Assembly (NCBI RefSeq): GCF_014839805.1
Contig: NC_051140.1
Location: 15,087,826 to 15,151,825 of the forward strand
Direction: 5' to 3'
DNA: 64,000 bases
DNA from: Manduca sexta
Taxonomy: Eukaryota; Arthropoda; Insecta; Lepidoptera; Sphingidae
Shown here: positions 23,223 through 37,342 of the stretch, in pieces
How positions within the stretch are numbered: position 1 is the stretch's first letter
How the letters are laid out: each line of letters starts with the position of its first letter
Translations under genes and position numbers: made by a program
The notes under the pieces: generated by a model
The model's database searches: none
What the model was told of the DNA's origin: nothing
Seen by the model: the letters and a program-made list of their open reading frames with translations, nothing else

Positions 23223-23986
23223 TTAATCAGCCTTAAAACAAATAATTAAAAATTTGTTACGTTTTCTAAAAAACTGTGGCGGTAGCGCCATTTAAACTTA
23301 TAACTATATTTCTTCTGCAAACAAACGAACATAAATATAGTTACTTATATTCTGTTCCTACGCATTTTATTCCAATGTTCTTTTTATGTATTCTTTGTAA
23401 TGTCATTTACGTATTGTCTTATCGACAGCATGCAAGAGCATTGGTCATAAACCAAAAGCAGCGATGACCAAGAGATAACCTGTTATCAGTGGCTATCAAC
23501 ATGTCTACAAAGTAAAGGAATGTTTTTACTCCAGACGCACTAGCCGATAGCAAAACACAATGCACTAACATTAATAAAATGCTAAAGTAAAATACAACAT
23601 TTAATTCATAAAACATACATTATTAATACAGAAGGAAAGGTCCAAAATTAAATTTATCCAATCAAACATACCAATTTCAATATGAGATCATTCATAAATA
23701 GAATATCAAAAGGTTTTATATTTTTAATGTACATCTTTCGAAGAAAACAGAATAGAAAGTCATAAAATATCAATGGCTTGTACTTCAGATGCTATAAAGG
23801 GCTTTGGCAAAAAGTCCTCAAAGATTTCAAAATCGTAATGACACAACACAAAAAATATTTTCCCATTCATTACAAATCCTATCTTATATCTAACATAGCC
23901 CTGTGTACCATAATTTACTTAAAACTAATAGTTTTAAAATTCTAAAGAGTATTTCGCTCCGTAACACTATTGCTTGGGTCGTAGTT

Positions 23987-26900
23987 TTAATGGCCGCCAT
24001 AATGGGAGAACGCGTATGTTGGCGCTGCGTAATGTGCCAGTTGAGCCACAGGTGCCACGTGAGCTACTGGCGCTACGTGCGCCACTGGAGCTACTGCCAC
24101 CTGTCAAAGTTATAACTAATTAGCTTAGAAACAAGAAACAACAGCCTTGGGCCTCCTCCTTGATAAATGGTTAAAAATTTGGACTGATTAATGGTAATTT
24201 TTTTTCTTTATTATTTTCCACGCTAGAAACAAATTAATAAATGTTATATTCCTATATACTAAAGTATTGTTAAATGAAATAAAAAGAAACAAAAAGTAAC
24301 TATTTAAAATAGATATTTGTATGGTTAAACTTAACACGTTGTTTGATGTCACATACAATAAATTGATGACAAAAAAAAATGAACTTAATTATAAAGGGGA
24401 AAGTTGTACAACGCAATACAACAGTCGCAAAATGTTGCAACAAGTGTCACTTGTTCAAGAGTTTTTCGTTCAATATCATAAACCATTAATGTGGTTCAAG
24501 GTTGCGACTACTCGACCGTTACATTTCGCCAGTGTCTCATTAGTTTAGAAAAGAAAATGTCGGCATTGAACACTAATAATTTCTTTAAAGTATTGTTATT
24601 TGATTTAGATATATTCTCTTCCAAATAACATCATCTCTAATTAACGACTAATGGCTCATATAATAAGGCTAAATTTTAAAACAAGAATACAAAAAAAAAT
24701 CTTTTATGTCACATGAATCACATTTTCCCAGAAGCCCTCTTGCAAAGCATGTGGAAAATTCGGGGAAATACGTTAAGCAACATTCACTGGCTATTTCCTT
24801 TTAAGCCTACGCTGTTAGTTACGCAAGCTTAAGTGGATCTGCAATGTCGGAGAAATCGCGTCTGAGTAATGAAATTCCTGATTTTACGAAAATAAACTGT
24901 AACCATAATTCTGCAATCAAGAAGGATATGAAAACTTATAATAAATGTTAGGATCACGTTGAAGTTTGATCATAACCACAAGAATCCAACAAATAAAATT
25001 ATCGATTGTAATAAATATTATTAAAGGAAGGGCTACTATTATATATTAACTTAGTACGCAATGCTCCCGACAGATTTTTAACCAATATTCTACAATAGGT
25101 TCGATTATAGAATTTTTATTATAATTGTTGTTTCTACATTTAACACCGCTTGCATACCAAAAGTAAAGTTCAGCTTAGCTCGTATATCTAAGAAAATTAT
25201 GTAATTATCTAGCCATGTGGCTTAGTTTACATAATTTGCAATCTATACCCTAGTATGAAAAATATCTCAGCTATGCGAGCTACAGTACACTAACTTACCT
25301 TAGTTTCTAGCCTACCACCCGTATAAATATAAAAAATATAGATTCTACAAACTAGCGTGTGCAAAATGAATAGTCATTTACAAATTTATGATTTTCTATT
25401 TAGTACAGTATTGTATTATAATAATTAAACAAAATTCTACAATATGATTTCAAATTTCGCTTTTCTCATATTAATTTTAGTACGTACATACAGCTAACTA
25501 CACTTGTTTTTCCAAACTGCACGAAGTTAATGTGACCGACTGACATTGGTCATATTGTTGCGCCGACACAGGCATCCTGTGTCACGCACAAACAGTCATC
25601 GGCCCGCAATTTGGAGCCTTTGTACTTTTAGTAGAACGTAAAAAGACTATCCTATTTTAATTGCTTTATATTTAATTTGTTCGCAGTATTTTATTCTATA
25701 TTCAATAATATTAGTCATATTTTTTTATATTCTATACAATGGTTTAATAATAAACAAAAACAAATATTTTTAAAATTGAAGTTAAATCCCACATATAAGT
25801 GGTAATTGTCTCATGTGGCATAATTTAAAACACGATGTAGAAACGAATAACTGTAAAATCTTGTAAAATAAAAACAAAATACCTATACTAACTCAAATAA
25901 TGAATTACTAAGAGTATAAACATATTATTATAATTGCCAAAAAATACTAAGAAATGAAAAGCTTTACTATTTTTTTCTTCCTATGTTTGCTCCAGTGAAA
26001 TAGCTATAATATTTTTCAGATAACTCTTTTTACTCTGCACCCGTTAAAATATAACCAAAGATTTCACAAACGTGTTAACTGCTAGTTATCCTCTTCGGTA
26101 TATAATATGTTCTTTGCCCTCATCGCTTTAGTTTTCAGAATAAATAATCTTTCCTGATTGCCTTCAAATTCAAAGCAATAAATGCAACTTGTCGATTGTA
26201 GTTGCCTCATTTATCGATCGAGTTCGGTCACTTGTCATGAGGACGACCAAGACTACGCCTTATAGCCTCATATTAAGCATTTTCTCCAGCGCCGCAACTG
26301 CTGTTTGCTAAGATTTTGTATCAAACGCGGCTGTGTTAGATAATTATTTACACGCGAATCACGTAAACCAAGTCTAGTTACAACGGTTTAGTTTAGTACC
26401 GTGATTGATGTTGTAAGTTTTATCTTTACGCTCAATATGGGAAACGAAGTTGTTATCATTATTTAAAATAAGAATAAAACCTATAAAAACGTAGCAAGAT
26501 ATCTTAAATAAGACGTGAAGGTATTATAAGTAATATATATGCAAAACTATACGCAATAGGGTACCGGACTCATTTTTGTTCTTTACTTTTATCAAATATT
26601 TACATAATATAAATTATAACACAGAAGGAATTTTTAAAATCCGGTAAAAAATCAACAAGTTATAAGTCTTTGAATTTCGGTGGAAGGGGTAATTAACAAG
26701 AAACAGAAAAGCGACGAAATATCCACATGTGACGTCATCGGGAATTACGACGCGTGCGAAAGAAAGAGATGTAGCGATATCCCCACATCGCGCCCACTTC
26801 TGCACATTACAATATTTTAAATACGAATTACTCGCTCATTTTTTAACCAATTTTTATGCAGTTTTCGCAGGAGTACTTCTTTTTCATATTATTAACCATT

Positions 26901-29724
26901 ATATATAGAATAATGGACTAAATCAAGCATAGGCCAGTCCCCTATTAAAGGCGTAACAAGTTTTGGCACTCACATAGATGCGGTGTGTCTTGCACCCGTC
27001 AAAACCCATTGAGTGCGAGTCAGACTCATATATCAAAGGTTTCGTCACCGTGCCAATTTTTTTCTTTATTATTTGTTAAGATATCAGCAAAAACAATACA
27101 CTCTGTAGAAAAATAAACTCCTTAATTATAGCTCAAAAACTAGAGTTTTACCTTTTACCTTTCGTCGCTCTTATTTGGTGATATTTATGTAAGGAATCTG
27201 GAAAGTGCTTACCGGGTGCACGGCGTGTCCAGATTTGTGTACAACCGCGTTGAACCCAGTGTGGTCGTCTGCGGAGTATGCTACTGTGCGCGTTGAACCA
27301 TCAGGCTCAACTAGTGAGTAGCTGCCTGTAAATATTGAGTCCAAATTGTACAACATTGTTACACCCACGTAAAAGAACTTTCTCATAAAAGTTCTTGAAT
27401 GTATTATTCCGGGGTAAAAATATATGTGGTAATGCAGAACTTTATCTATCTATTTGCCAAATTTCATAGACATTCAGCAGTTTTAGTAATTACTTTTCAT
27501 AACATTAGCACAATATTTCGCATTTGAAATTTTAATAGAATTTTTAAGTGTAGTAATTATTTTTCGAAACTAATCTCATTTTAAATTTATTATTCTTAAC
27601 AATAAAATGTTTAAAAAAAATAATTGTAATGTTAAAGCACGAGAAATAATTAGAGCATCAATTCAAGGCTGCTATGTTCTGAACATACCACCGAAGTGAC
27701 AATACACAAGTAGCGAATAGTGAAATTTTTTGAAAGGAAACCCGATATACCATATACGTACTAATAATATGCATAAATTCAAATCTGCAAATTGTTCTAA
27801 TAATAATTAGATTTTACATAAATTACGAAAGGGAGGCCGGCAGGAATCAAGTTATAAGGACCCTTTGCCAGTGCAATACATCAACTCAAAACAATCGGAT
27901 CTGTGAACATAGGAAATGAGCTGATAGTTTTTAAACACCTGAATAAACGTCCATAAATTATAGCCAAAACCATCTCGACCACATCAGATTTCAAACAAAA
28001 AAAAACGCACAAAAATCGGTTCATTTGTTTGGGAGTTCCAAGGCTACAGACACACCTTAAACACAACTCTCTTTGCGTCGTTGGTTAAAAAATCACTGAA
28101 TTACCTTTAACAACATCACCGTCTCTGACTTCTTGTTGTGATTTAATATCTCCGGTGTGGGGATCTTTGACTCCGTAGTTAAACGCGTACTTCGGATAAG
28201 ACTGTAATTAAATTGTTATGTTTTAAATTTCATCGTACCAAGTATTTAATTATGCTTTAATTAATTTCATCTAAAGAGTAGATATGAGTAAGTTTAACTC
28301 GTATAAATGTTAAACAGAAAACTGTGTATACTTTGTTATCGCCTTTCGTAGGTTCAGTAGAAGTGCCAGTGATCGAACGAGATTTGTTTGATCTTTAGAA
28401 AGAAATATTTTATTTGGTTTTAGTAGCATAATATAAAAAAAAAAACAAATAATAAAATAAAAACGAAATTAAAACTACATTAATACAAGAGAAATCAAAA
28501 GAGAGAAACCAAAACCAAAATGGATCCAGCTCAGCTTAATGCTACAGCGTGAACTGAAGCGCTGATTTTCACCTGAACCCAATACAGATTCCGTCTTGTA
28601 ATAAATAACAATGAAATGTGAAATACTGGTTAGACGAATAACATTTGTACATACATACATCATTTATACTATAATTTACAATGCTTTATATTATGTTACT
28701 CTGTCTAACATATTCAAGGCGCTTCAACGATCACTAGTCCTATACAAATTTTCCTATACTATAATCTATTAAAAGAATCTTGTACTCACAACTGGTTCCG
28801 CTGCTACTGCGTGTACGACAGGGGCATGTACCACAGGCGCAGCGTGAAAAGCCAGGGGTGCTGCATGCACTGCCAGGGGAGCTGCGTATGAGATGCCGCC
28901 GTGCAGTCCACCTCCCACTGGTGCAGCCGCCGCCACGCTCACCAGCGCAAACAATACGAGCATCTGGAAGGCCATGCAGCCGATTAAATACGTAAACACT
29001 ATACTGCCGTGCTAAACTCAAAAGCATTAAAAATAAAATATTGATTTTTATGTCGTCAGATTGCTTAAAGAAATATCCACCTAATGAACTTACCTAAATA
29101 ACGGTATATTGTTTAGAACTTGTTAAAAAAAAACCCTTACAAAGTGTCTCTATCTCAGTTTTACATAGTAAACTATAAAACGTTATTTACCAACCTGCGA
29201 TTATCTCGAAATAAGGTTTACCTGACATACCGATTTTGCGCTTATCACGGCAGTATAGCAGATATATAAGATTCCTTAGTTATGCATTTTGGGAGACATA
29301 GGGAAATATAATTCATCTATCTCGAAAAATATGTTGTGTAATATATATGTATGAACTCGTATATATGTCGTAACACGTAATTACAGTTAGATGGTTCTTA
29401 TTTCGCAAAATACTAATAGAAATTTATTGATTCATGATTTTTAATAATATCTTTTGCTACTATAAATTAAAAAATTAAGCTCATTTTATGGCAATTTACG
29501 ATTTATAAACTATATATAAATTAACGCCTTCGCTCATATTTAACACATCAAACTATAGTCTTGCTATTAAACAAAACAAATGTATTTTTAAATCATCGCA
29601 ATATTATAGTGAAAGTAATTTTATTAATAAAGTATAACTAAAGAAATACCTTACTATTTATTTTCTCAAAGTAATCTACTGAATATGTTTTCCAATAATT
29701 ATAATCATCAAACCTTACCCGCAT
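23987..29724 (-). CDS. RR-2 cuticular protein (complete, five exons)
   Basis: Exons: 29724-29719 (Met-Arg only), 28963-28790, 28201-28105, 27325-27213 and 24100-23987, giving 167 residues. Signal peptide [15 protein letters not shown]. Residues about 18-60 are Ala/Pro/His/Val repeats ([17 protein letters not shown]). The RR-2 domain is at about 62-120: [58 protein letters not shown]. The last exon encodes a [12 protein letters not shown] repeat tail and ends SHYGGH-stop. This is a classical hard-cuticle RR-2 protein. A TATA box lies 64-71 bases upstream of the start. The last intron is about 3.1 kb. The plus-strand frame over the last exon is an antisense shadow. Confidence 0.92.
24101..27212 (-). 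other. Last intron of the RR-2 gene
   Basis: Bounded by GTAAGC and CAG on the minus strand. AT-rich. It contains one GC-richer hairpin (25536-25602) and no recognised exon. Confidence 0.7.
25536..25602. other. Imperfect hairpin, possible structured RNA
   Basis: GACACAGG and CCTGTGTC form an 8-bp apical stem around a 3-nt loop. The flanks TTGTTGCG / CGCACAA and CCGACTGAC / GTCATCGG extend it with bulges to about 67 nt. It lies in an intron, where some miRNAs occur. A 10-nt asymmetric bulge argues against a normal pre-miRNA. Confidence 0.25.
27870..28075 (-). repeat. Possible interspersed repeat in an RR-2 intron
   Basis: On the minus strand this reads 'ggaactcccaaacaaatgaac-cgatttttgtgcg', a phrase typical of lepidopteran non-autonomous elements as I recall. 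No second copy in the window and no ends defined. Confidence 0.3.
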
Positions 29725-29787
29725 GATGTCAAAGTGCACTACGCGTTACGAACGGCGTCCCGGTGACCGGCTTGCAAGCCGTCGCCT

Positions 29788-29795
29788 TATAAATA
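29788..29795 (-). promoter_or_regulatory. TATA box of the RR-2 cuticular gene
   Basis: TATTTATA on the minus strand, 64-71 bases upstream of the start codon at 29724, in a locally GC-rich promoter. No strong TCAGT initiator lies at +30. Confidence 0.65.
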
Positions 29796-30764
29796 CGGGA
29801 CCCCACTACACCAGTGCACCTGGCGTAGGATACCATTAGTACTAGATTCTCATCCTACACGTGCTGGTCTCATAGTTCTATTTGCTATAACGCAATTTAT
29901 AGTACCAAGTTCAGCTGTTTCGATTGTTTATAAACGTGTATTGCAGATTTAATCAGAAAACAAATAAATATTATTCTTTTCTAATGTTTATACAATTAAA
30001 ACTTATTGATCCGTTACGGACTTAATTTTAAAATAATAATATAATTATTGTTATTATTTTACGTAACCTAAAATCAAATATGTAAGTCCATAAAATTGCT
30101 TTTACCTAAGCTTCATTTACATCAAACTCTTGCATTACTGACCTACATTTTATCAGAATGCTCATCACGAACCATTTGAACGCATTTACAAATTCTGAAA
30201 CAGAACAATGCTACCGACGATATATCCTTAGCATATTCCAATAAATATTGTAGAGCTATTTGTACAAGAAGCATTCTTGATCCAGTTGTAATATTAACCA
30301 GGATATTCTGATAGTGAGGAATTAATTGAGTCCAACAGCAAATTGATAAGGAGCTTGTCAAAATATGTATGTAGAATAAAGCCTGCATTCAACAACTGGA
30401 TGCCATACTAAACACAGGCCTCTCGCATGAATGTCATGCATGTATATGTGACCGATTTCTTACATTGTACAGTACATTAGCTATCGTTTTAAACGAGGAT
30501 ATTGCATTCGCAGCCAGCAGCATTGCTCTAATTCTTGACCGATATAAATCAGTCATTGGCGTAAATATTGCATTACGAAACGAGATATAAGTCCCACGCT
30601 TGTTGCTCTAATATAATATGTGTAAAAGGCTTTAGAAAGCATGTATTTTAGCTGATTGCTACCCAATAAGCTTGTAAGGTACCTACGTGTATTGAATTGC
30701 ACACGTTATAGTTATCGATTAAAAGAAAATTCAAACCTGATATTGTATTAATTCCACCGATTCC

Positions 30765-30990
30765 AGACAATCTAATATTATCGATTATGATTGTTTAAAT
30801 CAATTTAAATAAGTTATTTAATTCAAATTAAATAAATAATTTAATTAGTGATATAATTAGCAAGATTAGATAATCGAATAAATAGAAATATAAATAGTAA
30901 TCCAATCTTGCTAATTATTTTATTTGTATTAAATAAGTTATTGAAATTAATTTAAACAATTATAATGGATAATATTAGGTTGTATTAATT
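30765..30990. mobile_element. AT-rich foldback MITE
   Basis: Arms start 'ctaatattatc-gattat-attgtttaaat-aattt' and end with the complement 'ttaaacaattataatggataatattagg'. The match continues inward through 'aataagttattta' to 'agcaagatt' / 'aatcttgct'. About 226 bp, with a small spacer. No ORF. Confidence 0.65.
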
Positions 30991-33845
30991 ATATTAATAA
31001 GACATAAAATTAAAGCGAGTATATCAAATAAAATGTGCGTTAAGTCAATATTCAAAACACGCACATAATCCTACTAAATATTTATTTGAACTTAAGCGAC
31101 AGGAAGCGAAGTTATTTCTTCAAGAAAAACGAGTATGAATGAAATACCGTCGCTGCCACGTATTATATAAGTGGACTTTTTAATGATCCAATACGGCTCA
31201 AGTCACAACTAATGCTGCTTTTTATTTATTTTACTCAATCTAGTATTGCAGAAAGTTTTTCTTAACTAAAATATACATGGAGTAATGAATTCAGTATGTC
31301 TACGTTCCCGTATATTGCTAACAGCGCCTACTAACTGGTTGACAGCTCATTGCAAGGAAGTTAGAATGCTGCCGGAGTTAAATGTTATAATATATTATGG
31401 CAATGGAATATTTAGATATTTGCCTGTTGCGATTGATGTCTGATAGGTACTTACTACCTTGATTAAATAATTACATAGACAACTTGTAAAGATGAAAGGG
31501 TTGTTAGATGCATAAATACTTAAGTAACGAAATAAGGATATTTGAAACGTAGATAAAGAATTTGGTAATTCGTATTATGGAAAAATAAACAATATTAATC
31601 AAGAAAAACATCAGAATAAATTACCAAATATATTTTTTTCAGCCACACTTATATGCAAAAATGTTGATAAAACTACTAAATCTTATGTGACAAATTCTTA
31701 TTTGTAAGTAACGTAATATAATTATTTTGTCAGTGCGGCATTTTATTGCATGTTATGGGCAGGGTCCGGGACAACGTCTTGGCCAACCTGTTGCTAATAA
31801 ATCCATATCAATATTTGTTTCTGGTGTTTCCGTAACACTCCATCTATCAATCAATACAATTTGTTACAAAATAAACCACTGTGTAATATTGATTGTACTT
31901 TTCTTGATATTCAAGTCTTGAGCAGACAATTTGGCTGTACATTATGATTTTGGCAATAATAATGAAATTGAGATGACAAAAACAATCTTGTTCATATTAA
32001 AGGTTTTATCAATATTGTTTTATGAAATTGTTCTCATGAATTGATTGATTAATTTTATTTATTGAAACAATTCGAACTTTATGCGATACTGTAGGTATCG
32101 CTATATCATGCAATACTGACGGATGAAATTTAGTTAATAGGTATTCCTAAAACTGAATCAGTTATATATGTAGTTAAATAAAGTACGTAGTTCAGTGCGT
32201 AGAATTCTCGATATGTTGTAATTCGTGCCCAATCTCGTAGGTGTGCGTTGACGCGTGGTGCAACTCAAACTCTCTAGGTATAATTTTAGGGCGTATACCG
32301 ACAGCGTGTTCTAACTTTCTTAATTGGCATCATAATTTTAATTTTGTAGATTCTTGGTAGTTTTCTACAAGAACAATACGATTTACTCAATCTTATTATT
32401 TCTAGTTGAACTTTGTCTTGCTTTTTCCATTCCATTTTGATTAGACGATAAGTTTGTCTACAAATTTACCGAATTATAAACCTTTTTTTTGCCTATCATG
32501 TTTATGATTCCACTGCCAATTAATGCATATAATATTATATTATTTGGAATCATAACCGAAATTCATCAAAATCTTAATTCTTATTCACAATAGTGTATGC
32601 AGCCTCTGCTACTTTTGCTCCAATATACTAGCACGTGGGCGCATACATTCTATCTCGAATGTGTTGCATTTTCTCAGATCGACGCGTGATAACTATCAAT
32701 TAGGCCCTAGAACCCTTTCCTTTATTATACAATAACAATTGCTCTGATGTTGAGTAATCGAGAGGATAAGCGCTAACATTCGATCATTATGTCATGTACT
32801 TTCCCACTACCTAGCAATTGTCCTAATTATATTGTGTAATGTTCTATGGCGTGTCTATAATTTGAGGGTAGATTTGTTCTCAGATTTTCAAATGGGGTTC
32901 GTGTGTACGAAATTTATATTATCGGAACAAATCACGCTGTAAGAAGTTCTCATTTGTAGTTATAAAGTATTTCGTTAATATTAGTTTCTCATTAGATATT
33001 TAGTACTCCTTTTCCGATATGAATTATATTACTGTGATATATTTTAAAATCTCTAGGCCTAAATTATTCTTTTTCAATAACGTAACAATAGATGGGTATT
33101 CATTTTTCGTATTCACATCTCTATTTATTTTGTAATTAATATAATCGTTCCCCGTGCTGAAATATTAACTACAACAAACCTCAAACCCATAATTGTGATT
33201 GAATTATTCATTAATGAATGATAAATTATTCAAAGACAGCCTTTGATTTTCCACAAGAAGTAGTGTTCTAAATGATTTAATAGATTATAAATATAACATG
33301 TCATATTTGTAATAAAGGAAACCATCAAACTATTTTCAGTAACTGTGAAATATGTTAATTATTCATGCGACTGTGCTAACTTGTATTAAATAGGTTATCG
33401 CAAACCACATACACATTTAGCCCAGTTACTAGCCAAGAAATGTTAGCAAAAAATTAGAACCAAACCATGGCTTATTGGCAGCTTGGGAAACGTGATCGTA
33501 AAATCTAAGATATTTCAAATCATAAAAGAAAAATTGCAACTGGATTTCGTGTCATTTATACCAGCTTTTATGGGAATTGCCTAGATTTAAACTAATCGTT
33601 AATATTTATTGCGGACATAAAATACCGGTGCAGTAACTATAATAAGGCCGGACATTACGAAGCGCGGGAAAGAATAATTACAGCATTTCTATAGCAGTCA
33701 TTCTTAGTATTATATAACAATCGTAAGGTAAACGAAGCACAATGGTGATACAAGTTAAAAAAAAAACTCTAAATTACGAATTCTCTAGAAAGTACAGTCT
33801 AAAACTTCTACTAATGTTCCTTAACTAATGTTCCTTAGGTCAACA

Positions 33846-33935
33846 ATATCTTCTTCTTCTTGTAGTGCCTCTCCAACTAGTGAAGATTGGCGGTCAGCTC
33901 AGCATACTTTCTCTTGTCCTTTGCAAGGCGAAATA
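33846..33935 (+). repeat. Short interspersed repeat fragment
   Basis: 'ttcttcttcttgtagtgcctctccaactagtgaagattggcggtcagct' is a phrase I recall as repetitive in lepidopteran genomes. It is GC-rich against the background. No second copy in the window. Confidence 0.4.
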
Positions 33936-35038
33936 TTTTCAACAATATCAAAAACACTGAAATATTCTGTCAATAATGTAGTATTTTTATTTACTCTTAT
34001 TTATTAAATGTATTTTTTCGCGATCATTTTTTTTCTACAAATTAATACGTAGAGAGAAAACACTTTACCCTTTTAAATTACAATGCGCGCACGGAGCAGT
34101 GTTAGATTTGGCATGAATTAAGTTCATAGTACAAGTGCAGCAAAATAAAATTTATATGTAATGTTACAAATATTTAATTAGACAGTAAATTTCAAATTAC
34201 TGAACGACCACTAGTCTTATAAATGAGTATAGCGAGCCTACTACAATAAAAGAGACGTGAGTTATCGACGTTCCGCCTGAATGGACTACGTTCAGACGCT
34301 GCGAGACTCATTGAGTCATACGTGCGATACATTATTTTCGGCTTTTATATTTACATTCGATTTCGCCTTCGGGTTCGTCTGTGATGAAATTCTATTATAC
34401 TCTGGTGGATGCGTATTTCCGCGGATTATTCATTGACTTCATAAAAGGATTTTTTGTTTGTCATACCTTTGATAAAGTGGCAGCAATATTAGGAAAGGTT
34501 TTCTGAGATAAAAGTCCCAGTATATATTTTCTCGAGATAAAAAAAATGCAAAATAATCACACAAAAATATCGGTGCAAAATTTTATCCATATCCGTTCAA
34601 CAATTCTGGCGAAACATCCTAACTTAATTATAATAATAATAATATAGTATAGATAAGTGGTTTCGTTTTGTAATAAAATGGTACATTAAATAAATGCTAA
34701 TTTAATATTGGAATTGCCACTTATAACCTTTATTAAATTTTACCCAGCGAACCGATTCATGTGACCATTCCTATTTCTTTAGAAGGTCGGTGTTACGTCT
34801 TCCCAGGAGCCAGTATTACACGAAGGGCATTACGTAAAGGTTGAAATAACTTGGATAGCGGCTCTATAAGTTTTAAAGATCAGCCTGCGACATGATCTAA
34901 TTGAATTCAAATGACATCGCAGTATAATAAAATCTAAAAGGTTCAAATGTTAATGAGAGGTCTTATAAACGAAGATGAATATTTCCTTATAATAAGATCG
35001 TTATTCGTTATAATTAATAGCCTCGCTTCCAATAGTAA

Positions 35039-35096
35039 CGTCGTGTGTATTCCGTTCCATGATATAATAATATCATGGAACGGAATACACACGACG
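35039..35096. repeat. Perfect 27-bp-arm palindrome
   Basis: Left arm 35039-35065 (CGTCGTGTGTATTCC...GATAT) and right arm 35070-35096 are exact reverse complements around a 4-nt loop (AATA). The right arm runs straight into a SINE family A tail and appears to be part of that SINE, so the left arm is an inverted duplication of SINE sequence. Confidence 0.9.
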
Positions 35097-35165
35097 GAAA
35101 GTGGGTACAACAGTTGCGACTCTGCCTGCCCCTTCAGGAATAAAAGGCGTGAGTATGTGTGTGAT
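35070..35165 (+). repeat. tRNA-derived SINE, family A (3' part)
   Basis: 'tatcatggaacggaatacacac', 'aaagtgggtaca', 'gttgcgactctgcctgccccttcaggaataaaaggcgtga'. Matches the 22426 copy and, in reverse, the 13370 copy. It overlaps the right arm of the palindrome. Confidence 0.7.
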
Positions 35166-36244
35166 TAGTATTCCTTATATTTTTTCATTAATTAGATTGA
35201 TTTTGCACCATATTTATTGCTTACGCCTTTTAACTCTAAAAGATAACCACTGCACCAATTACAACGCGCCGATCTATTTGCTTCCCATATTGTGATAGAT
35301 GGGCATCACCACATTTACCTTCTTGATGATATGTCAATTTTATTATCTAAAGAAAACTATGATAAAATTAGATTAAACTTCCTCATAATAATGCTTATGT
35401 AGAAATTATTTATACAATGGACTTTTTTTCTTCGTGTCTCCTCGTTTATACTTTACGTCTAATGACATAATCAAACAAACAATTTGTTAATTATGGCCAT
35501 TCATATATAATAGCCGTGCGAGCCTGTTTGTTTATTGACAATGCATGCGAAATTTTAACAATAGCGTAAGGTCCCCACGCTTCACTACTGTTTTTGGATC
35601 TGTTATGTTTGTTGCGACATCACAGCTCTGTGAATTTACAAGTATACACATTTCTGACATCAAATTTCCTTCACAATACTTTATGAATTAGATTTTAGGG
35701 TAAAACTTCTAAACTTATAAAAGGAGAATGCCCATTTTTGTATGAAAGTTGGGCTACGCTTGCGTCTGTACAAAACCTTCACTAAACTATAGGGGATATA
35801 TCCTAATTCTTATAGAAATTGAAAACAATTGGATATTCGATGGGAGTTCGGAGTTATCAGAATTTTTATAACGCAGTTATTTTGAGGTTAAGTATGGACT
35901 GCAATAATGTACGGTAGAAAGTAACTACGTGCCTAATTAAGTTCAATATTGCAGAACCTACTTGTTATTGCTATAAGCAATTATTTGACATTCTTTTCAC
36001 CTAGCTTTAATTGCCCTTATAAGAAACTGATAGGTACTACATATGTGATAAGACGAAACTTCAATAAAACTTCTTAAGATAGTATGACGGAATATTAGTT
36101 TTTCCACAGAGCATATTATGTTACCTGACCTTTTGTGTATATATTTTTCTGACTTACGACTTATTCTATTACATGGATTGCCTAATCTCTAAATCCACCT
36201 ACCATGATCTCACTCCAATATGGCGTCAACACATATTGTAGAAT

Positions 36245-36395
36245 AGATTTTATGACCGGCCTATGCCTGACGCCAACCCTCTTTGGAGGATTCCGATCCC
36301 AGGCAAGTCATGTTAGAAACACCGAGATAAAATGTTGCTTGACCTGGAAATCGAACCCAGGAACTCACTTCATACCCTGATTAGGCTAATAGTTA
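36245..36395 (-). repeat. tRNA-derived SINE, family D
   Basis: On the minus strand an A-box-like TAGCCTAATCAGGG is followed by a B-box-like TTCCTGGGTTCGATTTCC, then a tail with 'cctttctaacatgacttgcctggg'-like sequence. One copy in the window. Confidence 0.5.
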
Positions 36396-37287
36396 ATTAT
36401 CATAGGGAAAGAAAAATAAAACAAGAAATACGAAATCGGATGCATATTTTTATATAGATGTATATTTTTAATAGAGGTATATATTCTTGGCATCCTAAAA
36501 TAAAAACAAGAATTTGATATAGCTGCAGCAAGTTTATATATACTCCTGAAGTGAGTGCATGGCTTCTTGCAGCGCTGGTCGGGTCATGTCATGTTGTTGT
36601 TGTCTGTGAACCTCTCTATTAGCTGATCTCCAACAAGCAGCACAAACTCATTCCCGCCTTAAAACCTAAAATATAATGTAGACGTTGAGTAAACATGTTC
36701 AGATTATTATTATTGTTAAACTGTTTTCTTTAACTTTGGCAAGATTTTTCCCACATTGTGGGTATGTTAACAATAATCTACAAAACTTACAAACTGGACA
36801 GCTCGTCCAAGAAATATACGTGTCGTTGCTGTGGCACCGCATAGGTGCAGTTAATACACCGCCGGGATATGCCGTCTCGATTAACTGTCCTGGGTCTAGG
36901 TTCTTGATGACATTGTGTTGCTAACTAAAAGCCTTCCGTCTCAAAGTTCGAAACACACACTATACACGTTGTTTTTTAACAGAGAATTTCTCGGCTCAAC
37001 ATTAAAATACATAAGAAAAACACTCCGATCTTGAGTAAGATAAAATATTTTAATGATTTAACATTCAAATCTGAAATGTCAAAATGTCATTAATTTCAGT
37101 TGCCAGTGGAATAAAAATCTCTACCCATATATTCATAATTTAAAAATAAACTCCAGACATGTTTTAGCTGACTTTAGTATTTCTGTCAATGCAAGTACAA
37201 GTCACCATTTGTTTGTTTTTGGAACGATTAATATTTTCTTTTTTTTACCAGCTATTTGGAGTTTGGTCATAATTATTAAGTAAAATG

Positions 37288-37342
37288 TATTATTTTATAA
37301 CAATATATTTGAGATCAATAAATATATTGTTATAAAATAATA
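37288..37342. repeat. Perfect 23-bp inverted repeat
   Basis: TATTATTTTATAACAATATA (extended by TTT) at 37288-37310 and its exact complement at 37320-37342, with a 9-nt loop. Entirely AT-rich. It may be the core of a small MITE or a chance-prone AT hairpin. Confidence 0.7.

Noticed and set aside
23903..24115. Plus-strand frame rich in Cys, Arg and Trp
   Set aside because: Antisense of the last exon of the RR-2 gene, whose VAHVAP repeats explain the composition.
28780..28995. Plus-strand frame opposite the RR-2 signal-peptide exon
   Set aside because: Antisense shadow of a GC-rich coding exon.
31643..31703. 61-bp stretch with an ideal acceptor and donor (ttttttcag ... GTAAGT) and no stop
   Set aside because: Isolated, with no neighbouring exons in a compatible phase. 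Such pairs are expected by chance in AT-rich DNA.
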